A stretch of DNA of 64,000 bases from Flavobacterium fragile (GTDB lineage: Bacteria > Bacteroidota > Bacteroidia > Flavobacteriales > Flavobacteriaceae), in the NCBI RefSeq assembly GCF_023634865.1, contig NZ_JAMLJN010000004.1:62001-126000 (forward strand), given 5' to 3'. Positions 18,030-27,828 of this stretch are shown in pieces. Position 1 is the first letter of the stretch. Each line of letters begins with the position of its first letter. Below the pieces are notes generated by a model that saw only the letters and a program-made list of their open reading frames with translations, ran no database searches and was not told the DNA's origin. The position numbers and the translations under genes were made by a program.

Positions 18030-18350
18030 ATGAACGAAATTGAACAAGGAAAACAAACCGCTTGGATAAGCTACATAACTATTATTGGAACCATAATAGC
18101 TATTTTCATGAATAGCGAAAATAAAAATGTATTTGCTAGTTTTCATATTCGGCAAGCATTAGGAATTTTTCTAACTTTCTTTTTATTAGGTTATCCAGTA
18201 GGTTTTTTTGACAGTTGGATGATAACGGCTTCTTTTTGGACGTTTATTTTTATTTTATGGCTATTTGGTTTTATGAGTGCTTTAAATGGTGAACAAAAAC
18301 CTGTACCTTTTTTAGGTGAATTCTATCAAAACATTTTCAAAAACTTTTAA
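18030..18350 (+). CDS. Small integral membrane protein, DUF4870-like
   Basis: 106 residues with three hydrophobic segments (about residues 12-28, 42-58 and 64-84) and a conserved-looking FASFHIRQALGIFLTFF segment that fits the DUF4870/Tic20-like family. Function unknown. It begins 9 bases after the dihydroorotase homologue and ends 10 bases before the esterase, so the four genes from 14839 to 18999 probably form one operon. Confidence 0.75.
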   Translation: MNEIEQGKQTAWISYITIIGTIIAIFMNSENKNVFASFHIRQALGIFLTFFLLGYPVGFFDSWMITASFWTFIFILWLFGFMSALNGEQKPVPFLGEFYQNIFKNF

Positions 18351-18360
18351 TAAAATAAAT

Positions 18361-18999
18361 ATGAACTTACATTATTTGATTCAAGAACCTAAAATTAAAC
18401 ACGATAAAAATCCACTAATACTATTACTACATGGTTATGGAAGTAATGAAGAAGATTTATTTTCTTTTGCTTCCGAATTATCGGATGATTGTTACATTAT
18501 TTCAGTTAGAGCGCCTTATAATTTACAACCTTACGGATACGCTTGGTATGCGATTCATTTTGATGCAGATGAAAATAAGTTTTCGGATAATGTTCAAGCC
18601 AAACAATCGGTAGAACTAATTGCTGGTTTTATTGAGGAAGTAGTTAAACAATATCCAATTGATACTAAAAATGTAACTTTGATTGGTTTTAGTCAAGGTG
18701 CTATTTTAAGTTATGCTACTGCCCTAACCTATCCTGAAAAAGTGGCTAAAGTAGTCGCTTTGAGCGGTTATTTCAATCAAGAAATTATGCCAGAAGTTAT
18801 CGATACAAAAGTAATTTCTCATTTAAAATTCTTCATTTCTCATGGTTCGGTTGACCAAGTTATCCCAGTAGAATGGGCTCGAAAAGCAAAACCAGCTTTA
18901 GAAAATTTAGGGTTAGAAGTGGAATATCAGGAATATCCTGTGGGACATGGTGTAGCGCCTCAGAATTTCTTTGATTTTAAGAATTGGCTGCAACGATAA
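18361..18999 (+). CDS. Alpha/beta hydrolase, phospholipase/carboxylesterase family
   Basis: 212-residue cytoplasmic esterase. HGYGSNEEDL marks the oxyanion region, GFSQGAILS is the nucleophile elbow (Ser in GxSxG), HGSVDQVIPVEWA carries the acid and YPVGHGVAP the catalytic His. Substrates of this family are short-chain carboxylic esters. ATG 18361 (MNLHYLIQEPK) is chosen. A start at 18316 would overlap the previous gene and adds no conserved sequence. Ends with a clear terminator. Confidence 0.9.
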   Translation: MNLHYLIQEPKIKHDKNPLILLLHGYGSNEEDLFSFASELSDDCYIISVRAPYNLQPYGYAWYAIHFDADENKFSDNVQAKQSVELIAGFIEEVVKQYPIDTKNVTLIGFSQGAILSYATALTYPEKVAKVVALSGYFNQEIMPEVIDTKVISHLKFFISHGSVDQVIPVEWARKAKPALENLGLEVEYQEYPVGHGVAPQNFFDFKNWLQR

Positions 19000-19004
19000 A
19001 ATAA

Positions 19005-19040
19005 AAAAGCTCTGAACTAAAATTCAGAGCTTTTCTTTTA
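19005..19040. terminator. Bidirectional terminator, esterase / fasciclin genes
   Basis: AAAAGCTCTGAA (19005-19016) pairs perfectly with TTCAGAGCTTTT (19023-19034). A and T runs on the two sides allow use from both strands. Confidence 0.88.
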
Positions 19041-19066
19041 ACAAACTAAACTAAACATTTTAAGCA

Positions 19067-19636
19067 TTATGATTTAGGTGTTACCACAGTATCCACTACA
19101 TGAATTACACCATTTTTTTGGTTTACATCGGCAATAGTAACTTTCGCACTATTCCCGTTTTCATCGGTAATATATAAGTCTTTACCTTTCATCCAAGCTG
19201 TTAATGTACCACCGCTAACTGTTTTTAAAGTAGCTTTTCCATTTCCTTTTTTGATTGCTGCATCAATGTCTTTAGCATTCATTTTTCCAGCTACAACATG
19301 ATACGTCAAAATCGTTTGTAACATTTTTAAATTTTCTGGTTTTAATAGTGTTTCAACTGTTTCAGCAGGTAATTTAGCAAACGCTGCATTTGTTGGGGCA
19401 AAAACAGTGAATGGTCCTTCTAACATTAAAACATCAACTAATCCAGCAGCTTTAACAGCAGCAACTAATGTAGTGTGATCTTTAGAATTAACCGCATTTT
19501 CTACAATATTTTTACTTGGATACATGGGTGCACCTCCTACTTCAACCGTTTTTTCTTTCATTTGAGCAAAAGAAGTTGTTCCAACTAAAAATCCGAAAGC
19601 TACAACTGCTGTAGCAAAAAATTTGTTCGTTTTCAT
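19067..19636 (-). CDS. Secreted fasciclin-domain protein
   Basis: 189 residues: signal peptide ending GTTSFAQ (about residue 25), then one fasciclin (FAS1/beta-Ig-H3) domain with TLVAAVKAAGLVDVL, GPFTVFAPTNAAFAKLP, LTYHVVAGKM and NGVIHVVDTVV. Such proteins take part in surface adhesion or polymer binding; the partner is unknown. Length and full motif set indicate an intact gene. Divergent from tpx. Confidence 0.93.
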   Translation of the reverse strand: MKTNKFFATAVVAFGFLVGTTSFAQMKEKTVEVGGAPMYPSKNIVENAVNSKDHTTLVAAVKAAGLVDVLMLEGPFTVFAPTNAAFAKLPAETVETLLKPENLKMLQTILTYHVVAGKMNAKDIDAAIKKGNGKATLKTVSGGTLTAWMKGKDLYITDENGNSAKVTIADVNQKNGVIHVVDTVVTPKS

Positions 19637-19782
19637 ATTTTATTTTTTAAAGTTTTATAATTGCATTTACGCTAAAAATAAAATCTTAGTTTTAAAAATA
19701 AAAAAAATAATCTTAAGTAAAGGATAAGTATAACTTTAACCAATTATTCTTTACTTTTGTTATTCAAAAAAAAAAAATAGGT

Positions 19783-20280
19783 ATGGCATCAATTACATTA
19801 GGAGGAAATCCTGTACACACAAATGGCGATTTGCCAGCAGTAGGTTCTAAAGCTATTGATTTTAATTTAGTAAAAACCGATTTAGGAACAGCAACTTTAT
19901 CTGATTTTGCTGGTTCTAAAGTAGTATTAAACATTTTTCCAAGTGTTGATACAGGAACTTGTGCAGCTTCGGTTAGAAAGTTTAATGAAAAAGCAAGTGC
20001 TTTAGCAAATACGAAAGTATTGTGTATTTCTAGAGATTTACCTTTTGCTCAAAAACGTTTTTGCGGCTCAGAGGGATTAGAAAACGTTATCAACCTATCT
20101 GATTTTAAAGACGGAAGTTTTGGAAAAAACTTCGGTTTAGAAATTACTGATGGTCCTTTAGCAGGGTTACATTCTCGTGTAGTAATAGTTTTAGATGAAA
20201 ACGGAACAATTTTACACACAGAACAAGTACAAGAGATTGCTGACGAGCCAAATTATGATGCAGCTTTGGCTGTATTGTAA
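19783..20280 (+). CDS. tpx: Thiol peroxidase (Tpx)
   Basis: 165-residue peroxiredoxin that reduces hydroperoxides with thioredoxin as donor. The peroxidatic Cys lies in [15 protein letters not shown], the resolving Cys in [11 protein letters not shown] about 34 residues later, as in atypical 2-Cys Tpx. The N-terminus [15 protein letters not shown] is standard. A TACTTTTG -7 box at 19752-19759 lies 24 bases before the ATG, after a stretch of 13 A. A weak terminator follows. Confidence 0.97.
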   Translation: MASITLGGNPVHTNGDLPAVGSKAIDFNLVKTDLGTATLSDFAGSKVVLNIFPSVDTGTCAASVRKFNEKASALANTKVLCISRDLPFAQKRFCGSEGLENVINLSDFKDGSFGKNFGLEITDGPLAGLHSRVVIVLDENGTILHTEQVQEIADEPNYDAALAVL

Positions 20281-20286
20281 GATTTT

Positions 20287-20320
20287 AACAGTCTTAAATT
20301 GATTATTTTAGGACTGTTTT
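20287..20320 (+). terminator. Terminator after tpx
   Basis: AACAGTC (20287-20293) pairs with GACTGTT (20312-20318), stem extended inward by TTAAA/TTTA pairs, with T residues at the end. The next gene starts only 20 bases later. Confidence 0.65.
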
Positions 20321-20339
20321 AAACATTTAAATAATAAAA

Positions 20340-20714
20340 ATGAAATTCGAAAAAGACGAAACCCTTTTTACAGGAAGATTAAAAAGCATTGGATTTGCGT
20401 TTAAAGGCGCAATAAAATTGATAACAACAGAGCATAGTGTAATGGTGCAATCATCTTTGGCCGTCATAATGACATTTGCTGGGCTTTATTTTGGCATAAA
20501 TCGCTTTGAATGGATGATGCAAATATTAGTTTTCGGATTAGTTCTTGGAATTGAAGGTTTAAACACAGCCGTAGAAAAAATAGCCGATTTCGTACATCCA
20601 GACTTTCATGAACGTATTGGTTTTATTAAAGATATTGCTGCTGGAGCTGTTTTTTTTGCTGCCTTGACTGCTATTGCTATCGGATGCATTATTTATTTTC
20701 CGTATTTGTTTTAA
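20340..20714 (+). CDS. dgkA: Diacylglycerol/undecaprenol kinase family protein
   Basis: 124-residue integral membrane kinase with three transmembrane helices. It carries the family signature EGLNTAVEKIADF and the amphipathic start TGRLKSIGFAFKGAIKLI with TEHSVMVQ. It phosphorylates a lipid alcohol (diacylglycerol or undecaprenol) at the inner membrane; Bacteroidota members are often undecaprenol kinases, and sequence alone does not decide. First of a same-strand run with ftsK, lolA, lptG and ribBA. Confidence 0.92.
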   Translation: MKFEKDETLFTGRLKSIGFAFKGAIKLITTEHSVMVQSSLAVIMTFAGLYFGINRFEWMMQILVFGLVLGIEGLNTAVEKIADFVHPDFHERIGFIKDIAAGAVFFAALTAIAIGCIIYFPYLF

Positions 20715-20747
20715 TTTAGCTACTTTTGTAAAAATTGTTCCGTTTAC

Positions 20748-23270
20748 ATGGCCAAAAAAACAAGTAAAGATTCCGTAAATTCTCCCACTGAAACCAAAGA
20801 AAAATTCTCTTGGCGAATTAGTCGTAAGCAGAAATTTATTTTCGGTATTTTGTTGATTTTCTTTTCTATAGCTTTGTTGCTATCTTTTATTTCTTACTTC
20901 ATAACAGGAAATAACGATCAAAACATCGTATCTGAATTAGCCAATAGAAGTGCTAAAGCTGAAAACTGGTTGGGTAAATTTGGAGCCTATTTAGCTGACT
21001 TCTTCCTTTATAAAGGTTTTGGAGTAGCGTCTTTCATTTTTGTGAGAATCCTTTTCTTAATGGGAGCTTACTTGGTATTAGATATGGCTTTATCAAAACT
21101 AAAAAGAAGTTTCTTTTGGGATTTTTATCTCATCATTTTCATTTCTATCATTCTAGGTTTTTTCTGGGAATATATACCACAATTAGGAGGAACTGTTGGA
21201 TTCGAAATGAATTTATATATTCAAGATTATATTGGAAAAACAGGTGCCTTCTTAGTGCTTTTATTTGGAATTATTTTATTTTTAGTTTTCAAAATTAAAT
21301 TATCACCAGACAATTTTACTAAAGTTTTTGAAAAACCACAAGCCGAATTAAATGATGATATTGCTGCTGCAAATACAATAGTTCCAGTAACAGAAGAAGC
21401 AAACGAGGAAATAGAAGATGAAATCAATACCGATCTACCTTTAACCTCTCCTTCTAATTCTAAAGACGATTTTATCTTAACAGAAGACGAAGAGGAAATG
21501 GGGAATTTCGAATTGAAAACCTATCCTTCGAATTTCGAAATCAACAAAGAGGCTTTAAAACCAACAATTGCTTCGGCATCGGAATTAACTTTAGATCCAA
21601 AACCAAAAGTTGAAACTCCAGAAGTAACTAATTTTTCAATCGAAGACAGAAGCATTCCGAAAGAAGATTTCGTAAACGAAGACGCTTTTGTAATTGAAAA
21701 AGTGGCGGAAGAGGAAGTGGTTGAAGAAAACTTAGCCGCTAAATTGGTTCAAGATTTTGGATTATTCGACCCAACATTAGAATTATCCAATTACCAATTC
21801 CCTCCTATTGATTTATTAAAAGAATATTCTTCTGGCGGAATTACCATTAACCAAGCCGAATTAGAAGAAAACAAAAATAAAATTGTTGATACGCTTAAAA
21901 ATTACAGTATCGGAATTTCACAAATCAAAGCTACGGTTGGACCAACGGTAACCTTGTACGAAATTGTGCCTGATGCCGGTATTCGTATCTCTAAAATCAA
22001 AAACTTAGAGGACGATATTGCCTTGTCTTTGGCGGCATTAGGAATTCGTATTATTGCGCCAATTCCAGGTAAAGGAACTATTGGTATTGAAGTGCCTAAC
22101 AACAATCCAACAATGGTTTCAATGAAGAGTGTTATTGCTTCACCGAAATTCCAAACTGCTGAAATGGAATTACCTATCGCTTTGGGAAAAACCATTTCTA
22201 ATGAAACCTTTGTGGTGGATTTAGCCAAAATGCCACACTTATTGATGGCGGGTGCTACGGGTCAAGGAAAATCGGTAGGATTGAATGCTGTGTTGACTTC
22301 TCTACTTTACAAAAAGCATCCAGCGGAAGTAAAATTCGTATTGGTTGACCCGAAAAAGGTAGAATTAACATTATTCAATAAAATTGAACGTCATTATTTA
22401 GCTAAACTTCCAGATGGTGGTGATGCTATTATTACTGATAACACCAAAGTAATCAACACGTTGAACTCGTTGTGTATTGAAATGGACAATCGTTATTCTT
22501 TATTAAAAGATGCGATGGTTCGTAACATTAAAGAATATAATGAAAAATTCAGAAACCGCAAATTAAATCCAGAAAACGGACACCGTTTTTTACCTTATAT
22601 TGTATTAGTAGTAGACGAGTTTGCTGATTTAATTATGACTGCTGGTAAAGAAGTTGAAACACCTATTGCTCGTTTAGCTCAATTAGCTCGTGCTATTGGA
22701 ATCCACTTAATTATAGCTACGCAACGTCCTTCGGTAAACGTAATTACGGGTATTATTAAAGCCAATTTCCCTGCTAGAATTGCGTTTCGTGTAACTTCAA
22801 AAATTGACTCCAGAACTATATTAGACAGTCAAGGGGCAGATCAGTTGATTGGTCGAGGTGATTTACTATATACACAAGGAAATGATATTACTCGTGTTCA
22901 ATGTGCCTTTGTAGACACACCAGAGGTTGATAAGATTTGTGATTTCATCGGTTCGCAAAAAGCATATCCAGAAGCTTATTTACTTCCAGAGTATGTGGGA
23001 GAAGAAAGTGGCATAAAACTTGATATAGATATTTCGGAAAGAGACTCTTTGTTTAGAGAAGCAGCAGAAGTTATTGTTACAGCTCAACAAGGAAGTGCTT
23101 CTTTAATCCAACGAAAATTAAAATTAGGTTACAATAGAGCGGGTCGTTTAATTGATCAATTAGAAGCCGCTGGTATTGTTGGACCTTTTGAAGGTAGTAA
23201 AGCCCGTTCCGTTTTAATACCTGATTTAATAGCTTTGGAACACTTTTTAAATAATGAACACAACAAATAA
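20748..23270 (+). CDS. ftsK: DNA translocase FtsK
   Basis: 840-residue septal DNA pump that clears chromosome ends at division and activates XerCD. The four N-terminal membrane helices (about residues 27-175) are followed by an acidic linker (about 185-340). The motor has alpha/beta domains with Walker A GATGQGKSVGLN, Walker B VLVVDEFADLIM and the arginine-rich ARLAQLARAIGIHLIIATQRPSVNVITG. The C-terminal winged-helix gamma domain (about 770-835, QGSASLIQRKLKLGYNRAGR) reads polar motifs on DNA. A TACTTTTG box at 20721-20728, just after dgkA, suggests it also has its own promoter. Confidence 0.97.
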   Translation: MAKKTSKDSVNSPTETKEKFSWRISRKQKFIFGILLIFFSIALLLSFISYFITGNNDQNIVSELANRSAKAENWLGKFGAYLADFFLYKGFGVASFIFVRILFLMGAYLVLDMALSKLKRSFFWDFYLIIFISIILGFFWEYIPQLGGTVGFEMNLYIQDYIGKTGAFLVLLFGIILFLVFKIKLSPDNFTKVFEKPQAELNDDIAAANTIVPVTEEANEEIEDEINTDLPLTSPSNSKDDFILTEDEEEMGNFELKTYPSNFEINKEALKPTIASASELTLDPKPKVETPEVTNFSIEDRSIPKEDFVNEDAFVIEKVAEEEVVEENLAAKLVQDFGLFDPTLELSNYQFPPIDLLKEYSSGGITINQAELEENKNKIVDTLKNYSIGISQIKATVGPTVTLYEIVPDAGIRISKIKNLEDDIALSLAALGIRIIAPIPGKGTIGIEVPNNNPTMVSMKSVIASPKFQTAEMELPIALGKTISNETFVVDLAKMPHLLMAGATGQGKSVGLNAVLTSLLYKKHPAEVKFVLVDPKKVELTLFNKIERHYLAKLPDGGDAIITDNTKVINTLNSLCIEMDNRYSLLKDAMVRNIKEYNEKFRNRKLNPENGHRFLPYIVLVVDEFADLIMTAGKEVETPIARLAQLARAIGIHLIIATQRPSVNVITGIIKANFPARIAFRVTSKIDSRTILDSQGADQLIGRGDLLYTQGNDITRVQCAFVDTPEVDKICDFIGSQKAYPEAYLLPEYVGEESGIKLDIDISERDSLFREAAEVIVTAQQGSASLIQRKLKLGYNRAGRLIDQLEAAGIVGPFEGSKARSVLIPDLIALEHFLNNEHNK

Positions 23271-23277
23271 TTTTAAA

Positions 23278-23922
23278 ATGAGACGTTTTTTACAAGTTGC
23301 AATCACATTACTTATTGGTTTTTTTGTACAAGCTCAAGATGCTAAAAAGGCAAAAGAATTGTTAGATGAAGTTTCGGCTAAAGTAAAATCGTACAACAAC
23401 ATTGTGATTGACTTTAAATATACTTTAAATAATCCAAAAGAAAATATCAACCAAGAAAGTAAAGGAAATGTTGCTTTACAAGGCAATTTATACAACCTAA
23501 ATTTTATGGGTGTAACCAAAATTTTCGATGGAAAAAAAGTCTACACAATTGTACCAGAAGATGAGGAAATTACCATCGCTGACTTTGATGCGAATGATGA
23601 AAATGCCATAACGCCTAATAAGATGTTGACTTTCTTTAATACAGGGTACAAATACAGTTGGGATATACCTCAAAATTTAAAAGGAAGAAAAATTCAGTAC
23701 GTTAAATTAACTCCAAACAATAGTAAGGATCAAAGAAAAGAAATCTTAGTCGGTATTGATGTTCAAACTAAACACATCTACACTGTAATTGAAGTTGGAA
23801 AAAATGGAACAAAAACAACTTTGACTGTTAATTCTTTTAAAACAAATCAGCCATTATCGAAAAATCATTTTACCTTTACCAAATCAAAATATCCTAATTA
23901 TTACATCAATAAATTAGACTAA
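23278..23922 (+). CDS. lolA: Outer-membrane lipoprotein carrier LolA-like protein
   Basis: 214-residue periplasmic protein: signal peptide ending GFFVQAQ (about residue 19) and a LolA/LolB-fold domain (AKELLDEVSAKVKSYNNIVIDFKYTLNNP, KGNVALQGNLYNLNFMGVTKIFDGK). It is expected to shuttle lipoproteins to the outer membrane. The MRRFLQVAI start at 23278 is used; an ATG at 23254 overlaps the end of ftsK and would put eight polar residues before the signal peptide. Lies 7 bases after ftsK and 10 bases before the LptG-like gene. Confidence 0.92.
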   Translation: MRRFLQVAITLLIGFFVQAQDAKKAKELLDEVSAKVKSYNNIVIDFKYTLNNPKENINQESKGNVALQGNLYNLNFMGVTKIFDGKKVYTIVPEDEEITIADFDANDENAITPNKMLTFFNTGYKYSWDIPQNLKGRKIQYVKLTPNNSKDQRKEILVGIDVQTKHIYTVIEVGKNGTKTTLTVNSFKTNQPLSKNHFTFTKSKYPNYYINKLD

Positions 23923-23932
23923 TTTCGTACGG

Positions 23933-25399
23933 GTGAAAATCTTAGATAAATACATTATTAAATCCTTCATGATTACATTTACTTCGGTATTTGTAATCTT
24001 GTTTTTTATATTCGTTTTACAAGGAATTTGGTTATTCATTGCTGAATTGGCGGGTAAAGATTTAGATTTCTTTACTATCATCAAATTCTTATCTTTTTAT
24101 GCTCCTACGATTGTTCCGCTAGTGTTACCACTTTCAGTGCTATTAGCTTCTATCATGACCTTTGGAAGTTTTGCCGAAAATTATGAGTTTGCCGCAATGA
24201 AATCGTCAGGTATTTCATTACAACGCGCTATGAAAATGTTAACCATTACCATTGGGATTTTAGCTTTTGTATCGTTCTTTTTTGCCAATAATGTAATTCC
24301 AGATGCCCAATTTCGATTTATAAACCTTCGCAAAAATATTGTACAACAAAAACCCGCAATGGCTATTGCTGAGGGACAATTTAATACCATTGGTACATCA
24401 AATATTAAAGTAGATAAAAAATCAGGTGACAATGGTGAATTTTTGGAAGGTGTTACTATGCATATTAAAAATACCAATATGGGCTTAGGTGCCAACACCA
24501 TAATTAAAGCAAAAAAGGGAGTACTTACTAGTGAAGATGATTCTAATTATTTACAATTAGAACTTTACGATGGTTACTATTACGAAGACATTCATCCTAA
24601 AAAGTTTGAAGAACGTAATCGTGTTCCTTTTGCCAAAAGTAGTTTTAAAAAATATACCATCAATATCGATTTAACAAAACTCAATCAAACTGAGATTGAT
24701 GAAGGTGATATTACCTCTGAAAAAATGTTAACATCTTTAGAACTGAAATACACAATTGATTCTCTCGAAAGTAGTTATGTAAAAGATATTAAATCATATG
24801 CTAATAACATTGTATCTCGTAACGATAATATCTTCAACAATTCTAAAGTATCACCTAATTCTGTTAATAAAACATCTTCAGAAAAAGACAAAACGAGTCA
24901 AAATTTACTTTCAGTTCTAAAACCAAATGAAGTAAATATGATTTTAGAATTTGCAAAAAACAATGTAACAAGCACTGAGTTTTATATACAAAGCAATAAA
25001 ACCGACTTAGAAAATAAATCCAAGAATATTAACAATCATTGGTTAGCTATTCACGAAAAATTTGTAATTGCCTATTCTTGTTTGCTTATGTTTTTCATAG
25101 GTGCACCTTTAGGAGCAATCATTCGTAAAGGTGGATTAGGATTACCTATTGTATTTGCTGTTTTAATTTTTATCACTTTTCATTTTATTAATACGTTTGG
25201 ACGAAAAGTAGCACAACAAGATAGTATTCCTCCCTTTTTAGGAGCTTGGATGGCTTCGATACTCATGACTCCATTTGCTATAATTTTAACTTATCGAGCT
25301 ACTAATGACATTGGTATCATGATCAATTTTGATTGGATAACTGATCCTTTCAAAAAACTTTTTAATAAAATAACCCAAAATAACGACAACAACAACTAA
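23933..25399 (+). CDS. lptG: LptF/LptG family permease (YjgP/YjgQ)
   Basis: 488-residue inner-membrane permease of the lipopolysaccharide-export ABC system (LptB2FG). N-terminal helices start at [24 protein letters not shown], a large periplasmic domain spans about 115-375, and the C-terminal helices contain [20 protein letters not shown]. The start codon is GTG at 23933, directly after lolA; no in-frame ATG fits better. Only one of the two permeases is encoded here. Whether it is LptF or LptG cannot be settled without comparison. The context with lolA points to envelope biogenesis. Confidence 0.9.
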   Translation: MKILDKYIIKSFMITFTSVFVILFFIFVLQGIWLFIAELAGKDLDFFTIIKFLSFYAPTIVPLVLPLSVLLASIMTFGSFAENYEFAAMKSSGISLQRAMKMLTITIGILAFVSFFFANNVIPDAQFRFINLRKNIVQQKPAMAIAEGQFNTIGTSNIKVDKKSGDNGEFLEGVTMHIKNTNMGLGANTIIKAKKGVLTSEDDSNYLQLELYDGYYYEDIHPKKFEERNRVPFAKSSFKKYTINIDLTKLNQTEIDEGDITSEKMLTSLELKYTIDSLESSYVKDIKSYANNIVSRNDNIFNNSKVSPNSVNKTSSEKDKTSQNLLSVLKPNEVNMILEFAKNNVTSTEFYIQSNKTDLENKSKNINNHWLAIHEKFVIAYSCLLMFFIGAPLGAIIRKGGLGLPIVFAVLIFITFHFINTFGRKVAQQDSIPPFLGAWMASILMTPFAIILTYRATNDIGIMINFDWITDPFKKLFNKITQNNDNNN

Positions 25400-25403
25400 C
25401 GAA

Positions 25404-26537
25404 ATGTCAAATAACATACAACTTAACACAATTGAAGAAGCTATAGAAGACATCCGCCAAGGAAAAGTAATTATAGTAGTAGATGATGAAGATAGAGAAA
25501 ATGAAGGTGATTTTCTTGCTGCCGCTGAAAAAGTAACACCTGAAATGATTAATTTCATGGCTACTCACGGAAGAGGTCTAATTTGTGCTCCACTAACAGA
25601 ATCTAGATGCAAAGAATTAGAACTTCATGCTATGGTTAGAAATAATACCGATCATATGGAAACTGCTTTTACAGTTTCTGTTGATTTAAAGGGAAATGGT
25701 GTTACAACTGGTATTTCTGCTTCAGATAGAGCTAAAACAATACAAGCTTTAATAGACACTGAAACTAAACCTTTTGACTTAGCACGACCAGGACATATTT
25801 TTCCTTTAATAGCAAAACAAGGTGGAGTCTTAAGAAGAACTGGACATACTGAAGCAGCCATAGATTTTGCTAGACTAGCTGGTTTTAAACCTGCAGGAGT
25901 TATTGTAGAAATCATGAATGAAGATGGAACAATGGCACGCTTACCCGAACTAATAGAAGTAGCAAAGAAATTTAATCTGAAGTTAGTTTCTATTGAAGCT
26001 TTGGTAGCCTATCGAATGCAACATGATAGTTTAATTCAAAAGAAAGAAGACTTTGATGTTCAAACCCGCTTTGGAACCTTTAGAATGCGTGCTTATTTAC
26101 AAACAACAAACAAACAAGTACATATAGCACTGACAAAAGGTACCTGGAATGCTGGCGATCCAGTATTAACTCGTATAAACACAACACAAGTCAACAATGA
26201 CATATTAGGAACTCTAACCGATACTAATGATAAAAAACTAGACGATATTTTCCGTAAAATAAACGAAGTTGAAAAAGGAGCTATAGTTTTTATAAATCAA
26301 GAAGTAAAATCTTTAGAATTACTTGATCGTATTACAGAACTTAGAGTTTTACAAAGCCAAGGTGAATTAAAGGCTCCACAAATTAAAATGGATTCAAAAG
26401 ACTTTGGAATTGGTGCACAAATTTTACACGATTTAGATATTACAAAAATTGATTTATTATCTAATAGTAATGCACCAACAAAAAGAGTGGGAATGATAGG
26501 TTATGGTTTAGAGATTAATAGCTATGTAAATTATTAA
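25404..26537 (+). CDS. ribBA: DHBP synthase with degenerate GTP cyclohydrolase II domain
   Basis: 377 residues. The N-terminal domain (about 1-210) is an intact 3,4-dihydroxy-2-butanone-4-phosphate synthase of riboflavin synthesis, with [22 protein letters not shown] and RRTGHTEAA. The C-terminal domain (about 215-375) aligns to GTP cyclohydrolase II ([33 protein letters not shown]) but lacks the three zinc-binding cysteines (the stretch is normally HSECLTGD...RCDCG) and the catalytic RxxGxGL region. It is therefore likely to supply only RibB activity, with a separate RibA elsewhere. It starts 4 bases after the LptG-like gene, so it is co-transcribed with the envelope genes. Confidence 0.93.
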   Translation: MSNNIQLNTIEEAIEDIRQGKVIIVVDDEDRENEGDFLAAAEKVTPEMINFMATHGRGLICAPLTESRCKELELHAMVRNNTDHMETAFTVSVDLKGNGVTTGISASDRAKTIQALIDTETKPFDLARPGHIFPLIAKQGGVLRRTGHTEAAIDFARLAGFKPAGVIVEIMNEDGTMARLPELIEVAKKFNLKLVSIEALVAYRMQHDSLIQKKEDFDVQTRFGTFRMRAYLQTTNKQVHIALTKGTWNAGDPVLTRINTTQVNNDILGTLTDTNDKKLDDIFRKINEVEKGAIVFINQEVKSLELLDRITELRVLQSQGELKAPQIKMDSKDFGIGAQILHDLDITKIDLLSNSNAPTKRVGMIGYGLEINSYVNY

Positions 26538-26550
26538 TACTATTAAACAA

Positions 26551-26650
26551 AAAATGGCAAGCGACCTACATCGCACCGCTACAACCACATACCTTTGCTG
26601 TGTTCCCACCCTGGAGGAGTCTGCAGGAGCTGGTCGTGTAGGACTTGCCG
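26551..26650 (-). ncRNA. ffs: Signal recognition particle RNA, small bacterial type
   Basis: About 100-base RNA. The two ends pair: GGCAAG (minus strand, from 26649 downward) with CTTGCC (ending at 26556), and CCTACA with TGTAGG further in. The conserved apical domain CCAGGGTGGGAACACAGCAAAGG has the GGAA tetraloop and the AGCA side of the symmetric loop that binds Ffh. A short T-run follows the stem and serves as terminator, and a two-element promoter precedes it. The RNA forms the signal recognition particle with Ffh for membrane-protein targeting. Confidence 0.93.
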
Positions 26651-26653
26651 GTG

Positions 26654-26683
26654 CAAATATACAACCTTTTTATATTTTTGCAA
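26654..26683 (-). promoter_or_regulatory. Promoter of the SRP RNA gene
   Basis: On the minus strand TTG (26681-26683), 19 bases, then TATATTTG (26654-26661): the cleanest match to the Bacteroidota TTG-N19-TAnnTTTG promoter in the window. The predicted start of transcription coincides with the 5' end of the SRP RNA stem near 26650. Confidence 0.8.
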
Positions 26684-26737
26684 GTCTATTAGAGGTATAA
26701 AAATAACATACATTTGATTTATCTAAATATTTTAAAC

Positions 26738-27781
26738 ATGTTCAAAGTTAAACTACTTGCTTTCATCTCTTTAGGGATACTATCAACTTCATGTAAAGAA
26801 GACGAAAATGCATTAAAAAATTTATTTTCTCTAGAAAATTCTGGTATTAAACCTATTCTAAAATTAGAAAATAGTATTGATCTAATTGTACAGAACAAAG
26901 AAAACAAAGTAATAGATTCTGTAGTATATTATTTAAACGATACTAAAATTGGTTCTGTAAAAGGGAACGAAAAATTACCTTTTGCATTGAACAATCAAAA
27001 ATTAGGTAATCAAATCATAAAAGCATTAGTCTATTTTGAAGGAAAAAATATCGATATAACTTCAGGTTTTTCAATTTATGCAAGTTCGGAAGCTAAGATT
27101 TTAAATTATAAAATCGTGAATACATATCCACATGATATCAATGCTTATACACAAGGTTTTGAATTTTACAATGGTGTTTTATTAGAAGGAACTGGACAAT
27201 ACAAAGAATCTACTTTACGAAAAACCGATTATAAAACTGGTAAAGTCACTGAACAAATTAAATTAGAAGACAAATATTTTGGTGAAGGAATAACAGTTTT
27301 AAAAGATAAAATCTACCAATTAACGTGGCAAGAAAAAACAGGTTTTGTGTACGATGCTAAATCACTTAAATTAGAAAAAACATTTTCATTTGAAACCGAA
27401 GGTTGGGGAATCACCAACGATGGTGAGAAATTATATATGAGTGATGGATCTGAAAAAATCTACATTTTAAATCCAGAAACTTTAAAAGTTGAAGATTATA
27501 TAGGTGTTTATACCAATAGTTCTAAAATTGAACAAGTAAATGAATTAGAATGGGTTAATGGAAAAATTTGGGCAAACATTTATCAGAAAGATGCTATTGC
27601 TATTATTAATCCTAAAAATGGTTCCATAGAAGCAATTATCAATCTAAGCGAGTTAAAAACAAAAGTTACAAAACACGCCGAACTTGATGTATTAAATGGA
27701 ATTGCATACAACCCAGCTACAAAAACATATTTTGTTACTGGTAAAAATTGGGATAAAACTTTTGAAATAGCAATCGAATAA
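26738..27781 (+). CDS. Glutaminyl-peptide cyclotransferase, lipoprotein
   Basis: 347-residue lipoprotein (signal peptide ends GILSTSC). After an N-terminal immunoglobulin-like part, a five-bladed propeller of the plant-type glutamine cyclotransferase family follows (PHDINAYTQGFEFYNGVLLEGTGQY, FGEGITVLKDKIYQLTWQEKTGFVYD, ELEWVNGKIWANIY, LNGIAYNP). The enzyme makes N-terminal pyroglutamate on exported proteins, which is common in Bacteroidota envelopes. ATG 26738 is used, since a TTG at 26714 overlaps the TACATTTG promoter box at 26709-26716. Divergent from the SRP RNA. Confidence 0.93.
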   Translation: MFKVKLLAFISLGILSTSCKEDENALKNLFSLENSGIKPILKLENSIDLIVQNKENKVIDSVVYYLNDTKIGSVKGNEKLPFALNNQKLGNQIIKALVYFEGKNIDITSGFSIYASSEAKILNYKIVNTYPHDINAYTQGFEFYNGVLLEGTGQYKESTLRKTDYKTGKVTEQIKLEDKYFGEGITVLKDKIYQLTWQEKTGFVYDAKSLKLEKTFSFETEGWGITNDGEKLYMSDGSEKIYILNPETLKVEDYIGVYTNSSKIEQVNELEWVNGKIWANIYQKDAIAIINPKNGSIEAIINLSELKTKVTKHAELDVLNGIAYNPATKTYFVTGKNWDKTFEIAIE

Positions 27782-27793
27782 ACTAACTAAAAG

Positions 27794-27828
27794 GAAATTG
27801 GTTTCATAATTATGAAACCAATTTCTTT
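27794..27828. terminator. Bidirectional terminator overlapping the end of the nitronate monooxygenase gene
   Basis: A 15-base perfect stem, GAAATTGGTTTCATA (27794-27808) with TATGAAACCAATTTC (27811-27825), and a 2-base loop. The right arm contains the last codons of the minus-strand gene, so the hairpin is partly coding. Confidence 0.75.
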
